64,000 bases of DNA, from assembly GCA_011799875.1 (NCBI GenBank), contig CM022298.1, positions 492,941,180 to 493,005,179 of the forward strand, given 5' to 3'. Of this stretch, positions 11,604 to 24,200 are shown one piece after another. The stretch is from Thinopyrum elongatum (lineage: Eukaryota; Streptophyta; Magnoliopsida; Poales; Poaceae). The notes beneath the pieces are model-generated. The model worked only from the letters and a program-made list of their open reading frames with translations. It made no database searches and was not told the DNA's origin. The position numbers were made by a program, and so were the translations under genes. Each line of letters starts with the position of its first letter. Position 1 is the stretch's first letter.

Positions 11604-12128
11604 TGTCGTGGTTTTGTCACGGCAGATGTCCTAGAGAAAGGACTTAGTCGTGGAGCCATCGCGACGGGTTAGCTTAAAGGGGTTAAAGCGGACAAGGGAC
11701 GCAGAGAGTTTATACTGGTTCGGCCCCTTGCGGTGAAGATAAAGGCCTAATCCAGTTGTTGTGGAATTGCTAGGGTTTCGATGACCAGGGAGCGAATCCG
11801 CTATGCCTGGCTCTCGAATTATTGTGTGTCTCCCCTCAAACCGCCGCCGGGTCGTCCCCTTATATACATGGGTTGACGCCCGTCGGTTTACAGGATGCCG
11901 AGGCCGGCTCATGAACATCTCCGGCTCGGTCTCTACTCTTTCTATCTTATAACACAAGTTTACATATCAATGTCGGTTTATGTCTACAGGCCTTAATCCG
12001 CCGTTGGGCCCCGGGCCTTCATGAAGCGCCTCCATCTTTGTCCAAGTGGGCTTCAAGTATAATAACTCATTATGGGGATAACCCGGCCTCTCCTGGCTGG
12101 TTTACACCCAGTAGTAATATCCCCAACA
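11604..12128 (-). repeat. 3' LTR of element B (525 bp)
   Basis: Begins TGTCGTGG and ends CCCCAACA on the plus strand. In the sense direction the preceding purine-rich tract reads CTGGGGCCTAA (12129-12139). Confidence 0.93.
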
Positions 12129-12391
12129 TTAGGCCCCAGATTGATTTGAACTGGTTCATGTCAATCTTCAACTTGAGAAAAATTCTTCTTTCGGCATCTT
12201 CGCATAAATCTTGTAAACCGCCACGACGTCATCTTCCAGTATCTTGATAAACCACCATGACGTCACCTGTTATTAAAAATGCTATGTCTCTCACCTTCAT
12301 TAATGAGCCTCCGACAATCGAGGCGACAGCTCTGCCACATATCCCGCTTTGGGCTCCTCGATTCTCGCGCCTGTCACTTATCCATTCGCCT
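12129..12391 (+). promoter_or_regulatory. Putative upstream region of the antisense promoter in element B
   Basis: Non-coding DNA between the LTR and the antisense TATA box. Its left edge doubles as the sense-strand polypurine tract. It is rich in CGTCA and GACGTCA-like words (for example near 12227 and 12256), possible bZIP sites; this is inference only. Confidence 0.35.
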
Positions 12392-12399
12392 TATAAATA
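12392..12399 (+). promoter_or_regulatory. TATA box of the antisense gene in element B
   Basis: TATAAATA lies about 190 bases upstream of the first splice donor and faces away from the LTR. A start site near 12420-12430 would be expected. Confidence 0.65.
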
Positions 12400-12580
12400 A
12401 AGCCGAAGGGTCCCTTTCATTTTTCCCCTACGTGCCCCTTCGCATCGTCCTCTTCCTCGCGTCGCCCGAATGTTGGAGCTTCACCACCGCCGTCGACCTT
12501 CGCCTCTGCCCCAACGAAGGCCGCTGTATCACCCTGATCGTACCAGAAAGCTGCGACACCTCTCCGCTGTTCCTTTGATA

Positions 12581-13158
12581 CTGGTAAGCCTTCTCTCCTT
12601 CCACCCTAGATCTTATCACTAGGGTTTGTACTCATCAGAGTTCTTCGAAGTTCTAGAGCTGTTCTTCCCTGTTCTTCTCAGTAGCGCAAATGGCAAGTTA
12701 GATCTGATATTTTCCTATGCCTTTGTAGTTAAAGCTCCTTTTTTCCCCACTAGAGCATCCCTTTCATACAGAAAAAAAACTCATCTGACCCTGATGAACT
12801 GTTTAAGTACCTGAAGTTTAGGTCTGAGTATATTCTAGTTTTCTGTCGCACTGCAGATTTAAAATTATCATATCACTTTGTGAAACTTGTTTTTCCCTCA
12901 CTTAGGTATTTTAGATCTGTATCTTTCATACCAATATAGGCGGTTTAGCTTTGTCAAAGAACAATAATCCGGTAGGCATCATTAGTCCCCTCTTAAACCG
13001 CCGATTCATTGATCTTTGCACCTTCTCCACTGTCAGACTCCGGTTTAGTAATACCAAACTCCGGTTTAACAATATGCATATACCTCTGCTTCTGCTTATC
13101 TTGCATTGCTTTATGCTCGCCCGTCATAAATCTTAAACCGGCAATAAATGTGTTTCAG
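12581..13158 (+). other. Probable 5'UTR intron of the antisense gene
   Basis: A donor (ACTG/GTAAGC) follows the GC-rich leader. The acceptor TTTGCTG...TGTTTCAG ends at 13158, 12 bases before the start ATG at 13171. The interval has no long plus-strand frame and is T-rich, as plant introns usually are. Confidence 0.65.
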
Positions 13159-13170
13159 CTTCCCATTGAA

Positions 13171-16100
13171 ATGGCCAAACAAGTTTACGAGTGCAACTGG
13201 GTTCCTTCCCGGGTTACTGAAGAGCAATTAAACATATGTGTCACAACTGGAGCTTTAGCTAAGAAAGAAGTCATCCACTGGAGGGCCCCTGGTCCGGAAA
13301 ATCCTCCTGAACCCAAGGACGGAGAAGTAGTTGTATTCACTGACCATCTGGGTCGAGGCTTTAGCCCTCCCGGTTCAAAAAAATTCCGGGATGTGTTGGC
13401 CAGCTTCCAACTCCACCCTCAAGATATTGGACCAAACTCTGTGTCCAATATTTGCAATTTCCAAGTATTTTGTGAGGCCTATCTTCAAGAGGAGCCCACA
13501 GTTGAACTGTTCAGGGATTTCTTTTACTTAAACCGTCACACAGAGTTCACAGACGGACCCAACAGTGAGCTTGGTGGAATGGCAATTCAAAAGAGGAAGG
13601 ATGTCAGCTTCCCTCATGCCAAGCTTCATAGTCACCCCAAGGACTGGAATCAGACTTGGTTTTACTGCAAAGACACATCTCCAACTGATGAAAATCCTCT
13701 GCCGGGTTACCGTCCCCACCGGCTTAGCAACACTCATCCCTTCCCTCAAAGGCTGACTGCCAAGGAACGGTCCAACTATGCACCACAACTGTCAAAGCTC
13801 AGAGCCTTTATGGCAAACGGTTTGACAGGTGTCGACTTTGTTCGCTGTTGGATAACTTGGAGCATTCTGCCCTTAAGCCGGCGCCCCGGTTTAATGTGTG
13901 AGTACACAGGGGATTTGAAAGACCCTCAACGACACATCGACATTCAGCTAACAGAAGCCGAAGTTACTGAGGCTGTCAAGAAAATACTGAATGAACCGGA
14001 AGCTGTCTATAGCCAGACCGGGTTAAGCCCTTTCTGCATCTCCAACAGGCCGCCAATTGTAAGAATCACAACTTTCTTGTTTTAGTTTACCCCTTTTCAA
14101 ATAGTCTCAAAATTTTGTCCATCTTTCACAGGGCGATGACCCATTCTGGAAGAAAAAACCACAGGATAAACCGGCCAAACCACTTCGCCCGAAGACCAAG
14201 GTCACCAAGAAACCTGCCAAGAAGAGGACCACTGAATCTTCTGAACCAAATGCTGATGCGGATCTGGCTAATCCGGACTCAGAGGTAGAACTTGACTCTC
14301 TTGGTTCTTTCTTCATACACCTTATTGACAACGACTATTATTAGGACGACGCCGAAGGCAGCCAGGCTGACGATGCAGAGGTAACTATCCTTTCTTCCGG
14401 TTCAGACCCTCTGCCAACACAGAAACTCCGTCAAGCAAACCGGAAAATAAAATTTTCTCACCCCTTAGCTCACTTGGACCCAAACTTTCTTTTGAAGAAA
14501 CAGCAACACGAAGCCTGCCGCACAACCCGGCACAGTGGCCAGGTAGTTACCTCTGCCGGTTTACCGAACACTCCAGTCCGGAAACGTCGAACAGAGGTCT
14601 CTTATACTCCTGATATTTATTGCCCCAAGGCGGGTTGTTTTCGACAGCCCCTTAATCCGTCTGATTCAAATTATCAGGGAACACCTAATTCATCCTCTGG
14701 CGAGTCAACGGCCACACAACTTCCAACCCTCAAGACGGTCCCTGGGTAGGTTATGCTTTAATCTTATCCTTAATGCGTTATGTTTGCATACTGTACTGAC
14801 CTTTATGCTTGTTCTTCTCAGTGCCAAGCCTAGACCCAGTAAGAAGGCCCGGTTAAATAGACCGTCTGATGACAATGTGGATATTGAACCGGAGAAGACT
14901 CCAGATCTGGAAAGAACAAATATTGATGTTACACATGATGATCCACCGTCTCAAGATTATAACTTCATAGTTGAACAAACAGAAGTTGACACCACAGGCC
15001 ACACTGATAAACCGACTAGCCCGGCTCACGCGGATGATATGTCGGCCAGCCCAGCTAAGGCTGCTGATAAACCGTCAACTCCCATGAAGGCGACTGATGA
15101 TAAAGAAGATGATATTATGATTACTGGCGTCGGCCACACCGCTCCTGGCAATCCTGTTGCTTTATCGAAGCATAGTGCCAAGGACGAGGTTTCTGCTATG
15201 GGCAAAGGCAAATGGAACACAGATTTGTCAACCTATGCTCACCTCAACGCCCAAGACATCCATTCTGGTTTTTTAAACCGCCTGTACACAAGCCGCAACT
15301 TTGAAGCCGGTTTAGTGAATCTAATGAAGGAGCGATATGAGGTAACTGCATAACTGCTTCTCTCTTGTGTTCAATTCCAAATATTAACTCCAGTAGCCCC
15401 CAAGTACCGGTTTATGATAGTCATCTAAACTGGGACTTTGTAATATCTCAACTTTGCATGCTTATCCTCCAAGGGCCGGGTTATCTTTCTAAGATGAAAC
15501 GGTACCTTAGAATTGCAATATTACAGCTTTCGCTGGTATAGTCCCCAAGGGCCGGTTTAACTGATGAAGATGAACTGGGACTTTTAGAAGAATACTCATA
15601 ATGTCACTTTGAGCAAGCATACATTAGCCCCCAAGTGCCAAGAGTAATACTTGTATTGCACTTGGGACTTGCAAAAACTTCTGATTACGAGCAAATATGC
15701 ATTAGCCCCCAAGTATAAGGTGCATAACTTGTTATGTGCTTGGTACTTCAAATATGCACTGCCAATTCATGATATGTTTGTCTCTTATAGGCTGAGCTGA
15801 GCAAAAAGGAAACTCAAACCGCTGATCTGCAAGAAAACATCAAGTCCCAGCAGGCAGAAACCTCCAAAACCAAAGCTGAGCTTACCAGTGCCTTAGCCGC
15901 TATGGAGAAGCTGAAGGAGAGTTTCAACAAGGAGCGGGCGGATTGGGACACAGAAAAATTCGCATTGCAAAAAAGAGCCGAGGACGCAGAAGCAGCTCTT
16001 AAACCGGTGGTAGACGAGCTAACTGGTGTAAAGCGGCAAATACATGCCATGACTGCTGCTGTGTTTGGTAAATATCCTGGCTTTAAATTTTCAACATATC

Positions 16101-16768
16101 ATCCCATACATTGCCGGTTTACTGATGTTTGCAATGGCGCAGGAACTCGCATTAGTCATCTGGGCTCTGACGTACAGAAGAAGCTGAAGGCTGCCTATAC
16201 TCTTATAGAGCAGTTATATACCGGCGCGCAACGGATCATCTGCATTGCTTCTCACAACAAGCCGCCCCCAACTTTAATCAAGGAGACCTTAGAAAGGTTG
16301 TCAATGCTGCCTGTCCGGGTAGAAGAGCTAAAGAGATCTGCTGCCAGGGCTGGTGCTCTGACCGCACTAACCCGGGCAAAAGCATGGGTGCCTGATCTTG
16401 ATCCGGTGGATGTGGCTAAAGGCTATCCAAGCTTAAAAGAAGATGGATCAGAATTTGGCCATGAGGACCTCCGAGCAATAAACCGGGAAGTACATCCACT
16501 GGCTTGCCAGCTGGCTGAAGAAACTGATCTTTCATATTACCAGGCGAGTTATGATGTCAACAACAAACGGGTTGCTGCACCAACCCCTGAGGCTCAAAAT
16601 CTTATCCCGCCAATCCGTAAGCACACCTATGCCCCTGATGTTGAACCGTCCACACTTATAAGCGATGAAGCTGTGTTCCGAGCCTTAACTGGGATCGATT
16701 GGGCCACCATTGACTTCCAGCCGCTGGGTAGAGAGGAAGAGGATGAACCGGCGCAAGGCGATCCATAA
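13171..16768 (+). CDS. Antisense multi-exon gene of element B, putative gypsy-type transposon protein
   Basis: Start ATGGCCAAACAAG at 13171. Coding exons with GT/AG borders: 13171-14058, 14132-14284, 14345-14380, 14423-14745, 14822-15341, 15791-16067, 16143-16768. They sum to 2823 bases (940 codons plus stop), and all junction phases agree with no internal stop. The last intron (75 bases) is itself open, so retention keeps the frame. The N-terminal ~290 residues resemble Pfam PF04195 (putative gypsy type transposon) by recall. A Lys-, Pro- and Asp-rich middle follows, then a coiled coil (heptad-like Glu/Lys/Leu in the exon from 15791) and a conserved acidic C-terminus. The biochemical function is unknown. 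It runs opposite to gag-pol; a damaged relative is in E. Confidence 0.8.
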
Positions 16769-17334
16769 CCGTCAGGGCAGCCCGGTGACGAGTCATGATC
16801 CGGAGGCCGATTTAACCTTCCGCGTGCTGCAATACTTGCCAAAAAACAATTACTCTTTTGGGCACTGAAATGCCTTGTAATAGGCTAGTCTAAACAATTG
16901 GTCTGCTATGCCATCGTGCATATTTTCTTTGCTTGATACAGTTAATTCACCATGCTTAAGATATATGATGTTCATAATCCAGAGTGATTTATTCAGGCTG
17001 TTCCTGTGACATTGAGTCACATCGTAGGTTGACCAACTTTTGTAGTAAGGGTGATACCCCTAACCATGAGTATTGATAACTCCTTCCATATTGTGTCGGT
17101 TTATGATAAACCCGTACCGGGTTGTGAAAAAACACCGGATTACTCATATATAATACTAGCGACTTATAGTCAAAACCAGACCGGGTTAATAAGCACCGGA
17201 ATGTGACTAATCATGTACTGACAGCTTGTAGTTGAAAGCCGAGCCGGGTTGATTAACGCTGGTTTACCAAAATCATCATAAATCTCTTCAAAGGAGAAAA
17301 AACTTGGCAAATAAAAGCATATGAAAACTTGTAG

Positions 17335-17400
17335 TCGAGGCTTTTCACGGGCTGCCAGGCCCCAAATTCGAGGCTTTTCATGGGCTGCCAGGCCGCTGAG
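17335..17400. repeat. 33-bp tandem duplication
   Basis: Two units, 17335-17367 and 17368-17400, each beginning TCGAGGCTTTTCA; they differ at only a few bases. Confidence 0.9.
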
Positions 17401-17750
17401 TTAAACCATTTTACAAAGCCTTTTAAGATGGACCTCAATCTTTAACCAATAGCCGTTTTAACTTTGACAAGTTCAGGGTCTTATGAGATTGACTTGTCGA
17501 AGTTCGACGGGTCATACCAGGTTTACCTGGACGGAGTGACTTACTTAAAAAAGGCAGGCTAACCCGGGGTTTTAGGTGTATACACCAGGCTTCCAAGCCG
17601 TGGCTTGATAGCCTATTACAAGTGTAGATTCTTTGTTCATTGCGATAGCAAAGAATCCCCAAGCAATATTTTGAGTTGTGCTCAGTGGGTGCCTATGTTT
17701 GAGTTGTTCTTTTGGAACACTCTCTTTGGCCCCTAAGTAATTTTTCTTTT

Positions 17751-17890
17751 TTGGCTCTGAGCCAATCAAGAGGTGTAGCTATGGTTCGAATATGACCAAG
17801 CCCCCAAGTGATTTTTCTGGTGGCCTTGCGCCTATCAAGAGGTGTAGCTAAGGTTCGAATACGACCAAGCCCCCAAGTGATTTATATATA
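17751..17890. repeat. 69-bp tandem duplication with AGCCCCCAAGT boxes
   Basis: Two diverged units with a 69-bp period share ATCAAGAGGTGTAGCTA and AAGCCCCCAAGTGATTT. A partial earlier unit (GGCCCCTAAGTAATTTTT) lies just upstream. Confidence 0.85.
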
Positions 17891-18070
17891 TGGCTTGATA
17901 AGCCGAATCAAGGGATAAACCGGACGCCGCTTTATAAGCAGAAATCTCCATGTAACCACACCTGATGTAAGAAAAAACAACAGATACCCCGCTTTAGCTG
18001 AGGCTCCGGTTTACTATATTGATCATAATATATACATTGTCATAACTATGTACATAGCAGAGCCTAGGGC

Positions 18071-21000
18071 TCAGGTATAGTAAGGTCGTAGATGAGCGAT
18101 ACTCCACGGCCGGTGGGTCTCCTCCTCCGATTTGCGTGAGTCTTTGTGCTCTCGAACATCGATTAGGTAGTATGACCCGTTGTGCAGGTTCTTGCTGACC
18201 ACAAAGGGTCCTTCCCAAGGCGGGGATAACTTGTGCATATCCGTCTGATCCTGGATCAGTCGGAGCACCAGATCACCTTCTTGAAAAGTTCTGGTTCTAA
18301 CCCGGCGGCTGTGATAACGACGCAGATCTTGCTGATAAATCACCGAACGGGCTGCTGCAATGTCACACTCCTCATCTAACAGGTCAAGTGCTTCCTGCCG
18401 TGCCTTCTCATTATCAGCTTCAACATAAGCCGCCACACGAGGCGAGTCATGACGGATGTCACTCGGGAGAACCGCCTCTGCTCCGTAGACCATGAAGAAA
18501 GGTGTGTAACCCGTAGACCTGTTGGGCGTGGTATTGATGCTCCATAACACAGAAGGTAACTCCTCCACCCAACAACCCGGCGTCCGCTGCAAAGGAACCA
18601 TAAGCCGGGGCTTGATGCCTCTCAAGATCTCCTGATTGGCTTGCTTCGCTTGACCGTTAGATTGGGGGTGAGCCACTGAAGATACGTCAAGTCGGATGTG
18701 CTCACGCTGACAGAACTCTTTCATAGCACCTTTGGACAAATTAGTACCATTATCAGTTATAATGATGTGCGGAAAGCCAAACTGGAAAATCACTTTCTTG
18801 ATGAGTTGAACCGTCGTAGCTGCATCACACTTACTGACTGGCTCTGCCTCCACCCACTTAGTAAACTTATCAACCGCCACCAAAAGGTGGGTCTTCTTGT
18901 CCTTGGATCTCTTAAAGGGCCCAACCATATCCAGCCCCCAAGTTGCAAATGGCCAAGTGATTGGAATCATCCTCAATTCCTGGGCCGGAACATGAGCTTG
19001 GCGTGAAAACTTCTGACAACCATCGCACTTTTTCACCAAGTCTTCCGCATCAGCATGAGCCGTCAGCCAATAAAAACCATGACGAAAAGCTTTAGCTACC
19101 AAGGACTTTGAACCGGCATGGTGACCACAATCCCCTTCGTGGATCTCACACAGGATCTCACGGCCCTCTTCAGGAGATACACAACGTTGAAACGCCCCTG
19201 GTACACTGCAGCGATGTAATTCGCCATTGATAATAGTCATTGACTTGGATCGCCGGATTATCTGTCTGGCCAAAGTCTCATCCTCTGGTAACTCGCCCCG
19301 GTTCATGTACGCCAGATATGGGACGGTCCAGTCCGGAATAACATGAAGTGCTGCCACCAATTGAGCCTCCGGATCAGGAACAGCCAGATCCTCCTCTATG
19401 GGAAGTTTAACCGACGGATTATGCAGCACATCCAAAAAGACGTTGGGTGGAACCGGCTTACACTGGGAACCCAAACGGCTTAAAGCGTCCGCCGCTTCAT
19501 TCTTCCGCCGGTCCACATGATCAACCTGATAGCCTTTGAGGTGACCTGCAACAATATCCACCTCTCGACGATATGCAGCCATGAGCGGATCCTTAGAATC
19601 CCAAGTACCAGACACTTGTTGAGCCACCAGGTCCGAGTCACCGAAGCACTTAACCCGGCTCAAATTCATCTCCTTAGCCATCTGAAGACCATGGAGTAAG
19701 GCCTCATATTCAGCTGCATTGTTAGTGCAAGGGAACATTAAACGGAGAACATAACAAAACTTATCACGTCGTGGGGAAGTTAATACGACTCCAGCCCCCG
19801 AGCCCTCCAATTGCCTGGAACCATCAAAATGAATAGTCCAATAAGTATGATCCGGCTTCTCTTTTGGCGCCTGTAACTCTGTCCAATCATTGATGAAATC
19901 CACCAGTGCTTGTGATTTGATTGCCGTCCGAGGCACATAATTTAACCCGTGCGGTCCAAGCTCAATGGCCCACTTAGCAATCCGGCCAGTCGCTTCCCTG
20001 TTCCGGATTATTTCCCCCAAAGGAGCAGAGTTGACTACAGTGAAGGGATGACCCTGGAAATATTGCTTCAGCTTCCGGCTCGCCATAAAAACTCCATACA
20101 CCAGCTTCTGCCAATGTGGGTACCTTTGCTTAGACTCAATAAGTACCTCACTGATGTAATAAACCGGCCGTTGAACCGGATACTCCTTTCCGGTCTCCTT
20201 GCGCTCCACCACAATAGCCACGCTAACTGCCCGGGCATTGGCAGTCACATATAATAGCAAAGGCTCTTTATCAACAGGAGCAGCAAGGACAGGCGGCTCG
20301 GCTAGCTGCCGCTTTAAATCCTCAAACGCTTTATTGGCGACGTCGCTCCAGACGAAATTATCCGTCTTCTTCAGCATCTGATATAAAGGGATAGCCTTCT
20401 CCCCGAGGCGACTGATAAACCGGCTCAAGGCTGCAATCCGGCCTGCCAAGCGTTGAACATCATTGATGCACCTCGGTTTAGCCAAAGAAGTTATGGCCTT
20501 GATTTTTTCCGGATTAGCTTCAATGCCCCTATTAGACACCAGAAAGCCCAAGAGCTTGCCTGCCGGTACACCAAAGACACATTTGGCCAGATTAAGCATC
20601 ATCTTATAAACCCGGAGGTTATCAAAGGTCTCCTTCAAGTCATCTATCAATGTCTTCTTCTCTCTAGATTTCACCACAATATCATCCACATAAGCATGAA
20701 CATTGCGGCCGATCTGATCATGAAGACAGTTCTGCACACAGCGCTGATAAGTCGCCTGGGCACTCTTTAGCCCAAAGGGCATAGACACATAGCAGAAGGC
20801 TCCAAAGGGAGTTATGAAAGCTGTCTTCTCCTGGTCCTTAACTGCCATTTTGATCTGATGGTAGCCAGAATAAGCATCCAGAAAACTCAAACGCTCGCAA
20901 CCCGCCGTAGCATCAATGATTTGATCAATACGAGGGAGGGCAAAAGGATCCGCTGGACAAGCCTTGTTCAAATCTGTGTAGTCCACACACATACGCCAAG

Positions 21001-21274
21001 TGCCGTTCTTCTTAAGTACTAGCACCGGATTAGCCAACCACTCAGGATGAAATACCTCAACAATAAAGCCAGCTGCCAAGAGCCTGGCCACTTCCTCACC
21101 AATAGCCTTGCGTCTTTCCTCATTGAACCGGCGGAGAAACTGCTTGACCGGTTTAAACTTGGGATCAACGTTAAGAGTGTGCTCAGCGAGTTCCCTCGGT
21201 ACACCTGGCATGTCAGAAGGCTTCCACACAAAGATGTCCCGGTTCTCACGGATGAACTCGATGAGCGCGCTTTC
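18071..21274 (-). pseudogene. RT, dual RNase H and integrase part of element B polyprotein
   Basis: Same frame as gag-protease, separated by a TAG at 21275-21277. Counting from the first ATG (21229), RT spans about 10-260 with YVDD at 180-183. A degenerate first RNase H follows, lacking the first acidic site (YVTANARAVS). A second, archaeal-like RNase H keeps FDGS, AEYEAL, GDSDLV and EAADALS. Integrase has HHAGSKSLVAKAF, KKCDGC, Asp in GLDMVGPF and Asp in TDNGTN. At the third catalytic position the sequence reads NGQAKQANQ: Lys (codon 18644-18646, residue 862) where Glu is expected. Integration by this copy's own enzyme is therefore unlikely. It ends HLRPYYT. Confidence 0.9.
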
Positions 21275-24200
21275 CTATTTTGGATCCAAGGTAGCGCTGA
21301 TGCTGAACTGCTTGGATGAATCGCCAGGAACGAAATCAACCAACTTAGTCTCATCAGCCGACTTGAACTTCAAGGCCGGATCATGCTCTGTAGTTGGCTT
21401 CTTCAAGGAAGTCATATCTGCCGGATCAACATTGTCTTTGTAAAACTTCAACTCCTCTGTTGCACAAACCGACTCCGTATAAGCCGCATCACCTTCTTCA
21501 CATTCCAAAGCGATCTTACGACTCCCATGTACCGTGATGGTCCCCTTATGACCCGGCATCTTGAGTTGCAGATAGACATAACAGGGCCTCGCCATGAATT
21601 TAGCATAAGCCGGCCGCCCAAAAAGGGCATGATACGGGCTCTTGATTTTCACCACTTCAAAGGTCAATGTTTCTGATCTTGAATCATGCTCATCACCAAA
21701 AGCAACCTCCAGAGCTATCTTACCGACCGGATACGCCGATTTACCACGTACCACACCATGGAAGACCGTGCTGGATGGTTTAAGATTTTTATCTGTTAAC
21801 CCCATGCGACGGAAGGTTTCATAATAAAGGATATTGATACTACTCCCCCCATCCATGAGTACTTTAGTGAACTTGTAACCTCCCACCTGAGGTGCCACCA
21901 CTAGCGCCAGATGACCCGGATTATCAACCCGAGGCGGATGATCCTCTCGACTCCACACAATGGGCTGTTCAGACCAGCGTAAGTAACGGGGCACCGCCGG
22001 TTCAACGGAGTTCACTGCCCTTTTATGAAGCTTATGATCGCGCTTGCACAGGCTGGTGGTGAAGACATGGTACTGTCCACTGTTTAACTGCTTCGGGTTG
22101 CTCTGGTAACCCGACTTCTGCTGCTGCTGTTGGTTCCCCTGATGATTATAACCACCTTGGTTGCCTTGATTGCCATGTCCGCTTTGATTACCATGGAATC
22201 CTGAACCGGAACTGCCTCCACCATAACCCGGCCCATGAGACCCGGGGCCTGAACCGCCAGCCGGTCCATTATCATTCCGGAAAAAATCTGAATCTTTGAA
22301 TTCTCGCATAATATAACAATCCTTCCAGAGGTGCATGGCCGGCTTGTCCCGCGATCCGTGCTTTGGGCAGGGCTGGTTCAATAGGTAATTCAGGCGCTCC
22401 GGATTGGGACTTGGTTCTCTTCCACGCGGGGGCGGTTTACCCTTCCGACGCTGACCATTACCCTGCGCGTTGGTATTAGCTACAAAATCTGAACTGTTAT
22501 CCGCTTTACGCTTACCGCTGTTTCCATGCCCCGCCAAGTTATACTGCTGCCCTTTGGTGCTGCCACCCTTCTTTCCCTTTCCTGTCTTGTCATCATCAGA
22601 TTCAGGGTCCTTGGTACTATCAGAGTCGGCGTATTTCACCAGAGCTGCCATAAGCGTCCCCATGTCATTGCAATGGCGTTTGAGCCGTCCCAGCTTCAAC
22701 TTAAGAGGCGTAAACCGGCAATTGCCTTCCAACATCAAAACGGCCGTATCAGCGTTGATGCGGTCCGATGAATGCAAAATCTCTGAAACCCGGCGCACCC
22801 AATGGGTTGTTGATTCTCCTTCCTCCTGGACACAGGCAGCTAAATCCACAATTGACATGGGCTGCTTGCACGTGTCTTTGAAATTCTGAATAAACCGGGC
22901 TCTTAGCTCGGCCCATGACCCAATGGAGTTAGCTGGTAGGTTTTTCAACCAAGTGCGAGTTGTCCCTTCCAACATCATGGTGAAGTACTTAGCACATGCC
23001 GCATCATCTACGTCCAGCATCTCCATCGCCATCTCATAACTCTCCACCCACGACTCGGGGGATAAATCGGCAGTGTAATTCGGCACTTTACGTGGGCCCT
23101 TGAAGTCCTTGGGCAGCCGTACATTGCGTAATGCTGGGACGAGACACGGCACCCCCAAAGAACTGGAGGTAACCCCTGGTTCCACTGGAGTTGTTGGACG
23201 AACCGGAGTAAGCTGACGGGCCGCGTTCTGTGCTGCTAACTCAGCCTCTCGACGTGCCCTAGCACGGTCCACCACATCCTGAGCATCAACACCGCCACCA
23301 GCCGGGTTATGGCCTCGTAGCGGATTACGATTGCGGGCACTGCTAGACACAGCCGGTTCATCAACGTGCCTGCTGTAACTCCGGCTTGGGCGAGGGGTGG
23401 AATGAATCCTCTCGCGACTGTACGAATAAGCCTGTTGCTGAGTTAAAGCTGTCTGAAGGAGCTCCCTAGCCCGTCGTGTCTCCACCGCTATAGGGGACTC
23501 ACCATCGACTGGAAGGGCCGCCAATCATGAAGCGGCCGCGACTATGTTATCCAAGGGGTTGGAGTAATGACCCGGAGGCGTGGGCACATGCTGGGATGGG
23601 ATATTCTGAAGAGGCGGATCCATTGCATGTGGCTGAACCGGCGTCCCCGTTCCAGGCGCTTCTACCTGGTTTACCACTGGCTGGTTGCTGGTTCCGGCCC
23701 CTAGCGTATTGAAGAGATTCCTGGCTTCGTAAACCGGAGGCAGGTGAGACCGGTACCTTCTACTCATTACATCATTTGACGCGTTCTGATCCAACGTAAG
23801 CCGATAGGCATGTGCATCTAACTCGGCCCGTTCTGCAGCCATCCTGGCGTTTTCAGCTGCCAAATCCACTTTGGCTTGGGCTATCTGATCCTTCACCTTC
23901 GCCACTTCTGCGTTGTGCCGATCCTGATCCGCCGGGCTGACTCCGGCCGCTAACAGTGCTGCCAAGGTGTCGAATAAATCGGACAGCGCCTGAGCCGACG
24001 GTGGCACAGGGCCTCTTGCCCCAGCTGCCGTCGCCGCTGCTGAACCGGAGATCATCGCCGCAGAGGTTGAAGATTGTGGCGCTGACTGTGTACCGGCGAT
24101 GAAGATCGCAACCCAGCTTGGCGGGTCAAGAGAGTCCGGAATACTGTCGCCATCAGAACACCCACCAAACCGGCCATCTTGCAGCTGGTACAATGACTCG

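Larger units (their letters stand above)
16769..18070. other. Non-coding region of element B between antisense gene and integrase end
   Basis: No gene. It serves as 3'UTR for both convergent genes. It contains many CCGGTTTA/TAAACCGG words, two tandem duplications (17335-17400 and 17751-17890) and two AGCCCCCAAGT boxes (17799 and 17868). Confidence 0.6.

Noticed and set aside
14406..14422. Alternative splice acceptor for exon 5 of the antisense gene (GGTTCAG ending at 14405)
   Set aside because: It puts the exon out of phase with the open frame; the acceptor ending at 14422 keeps it.
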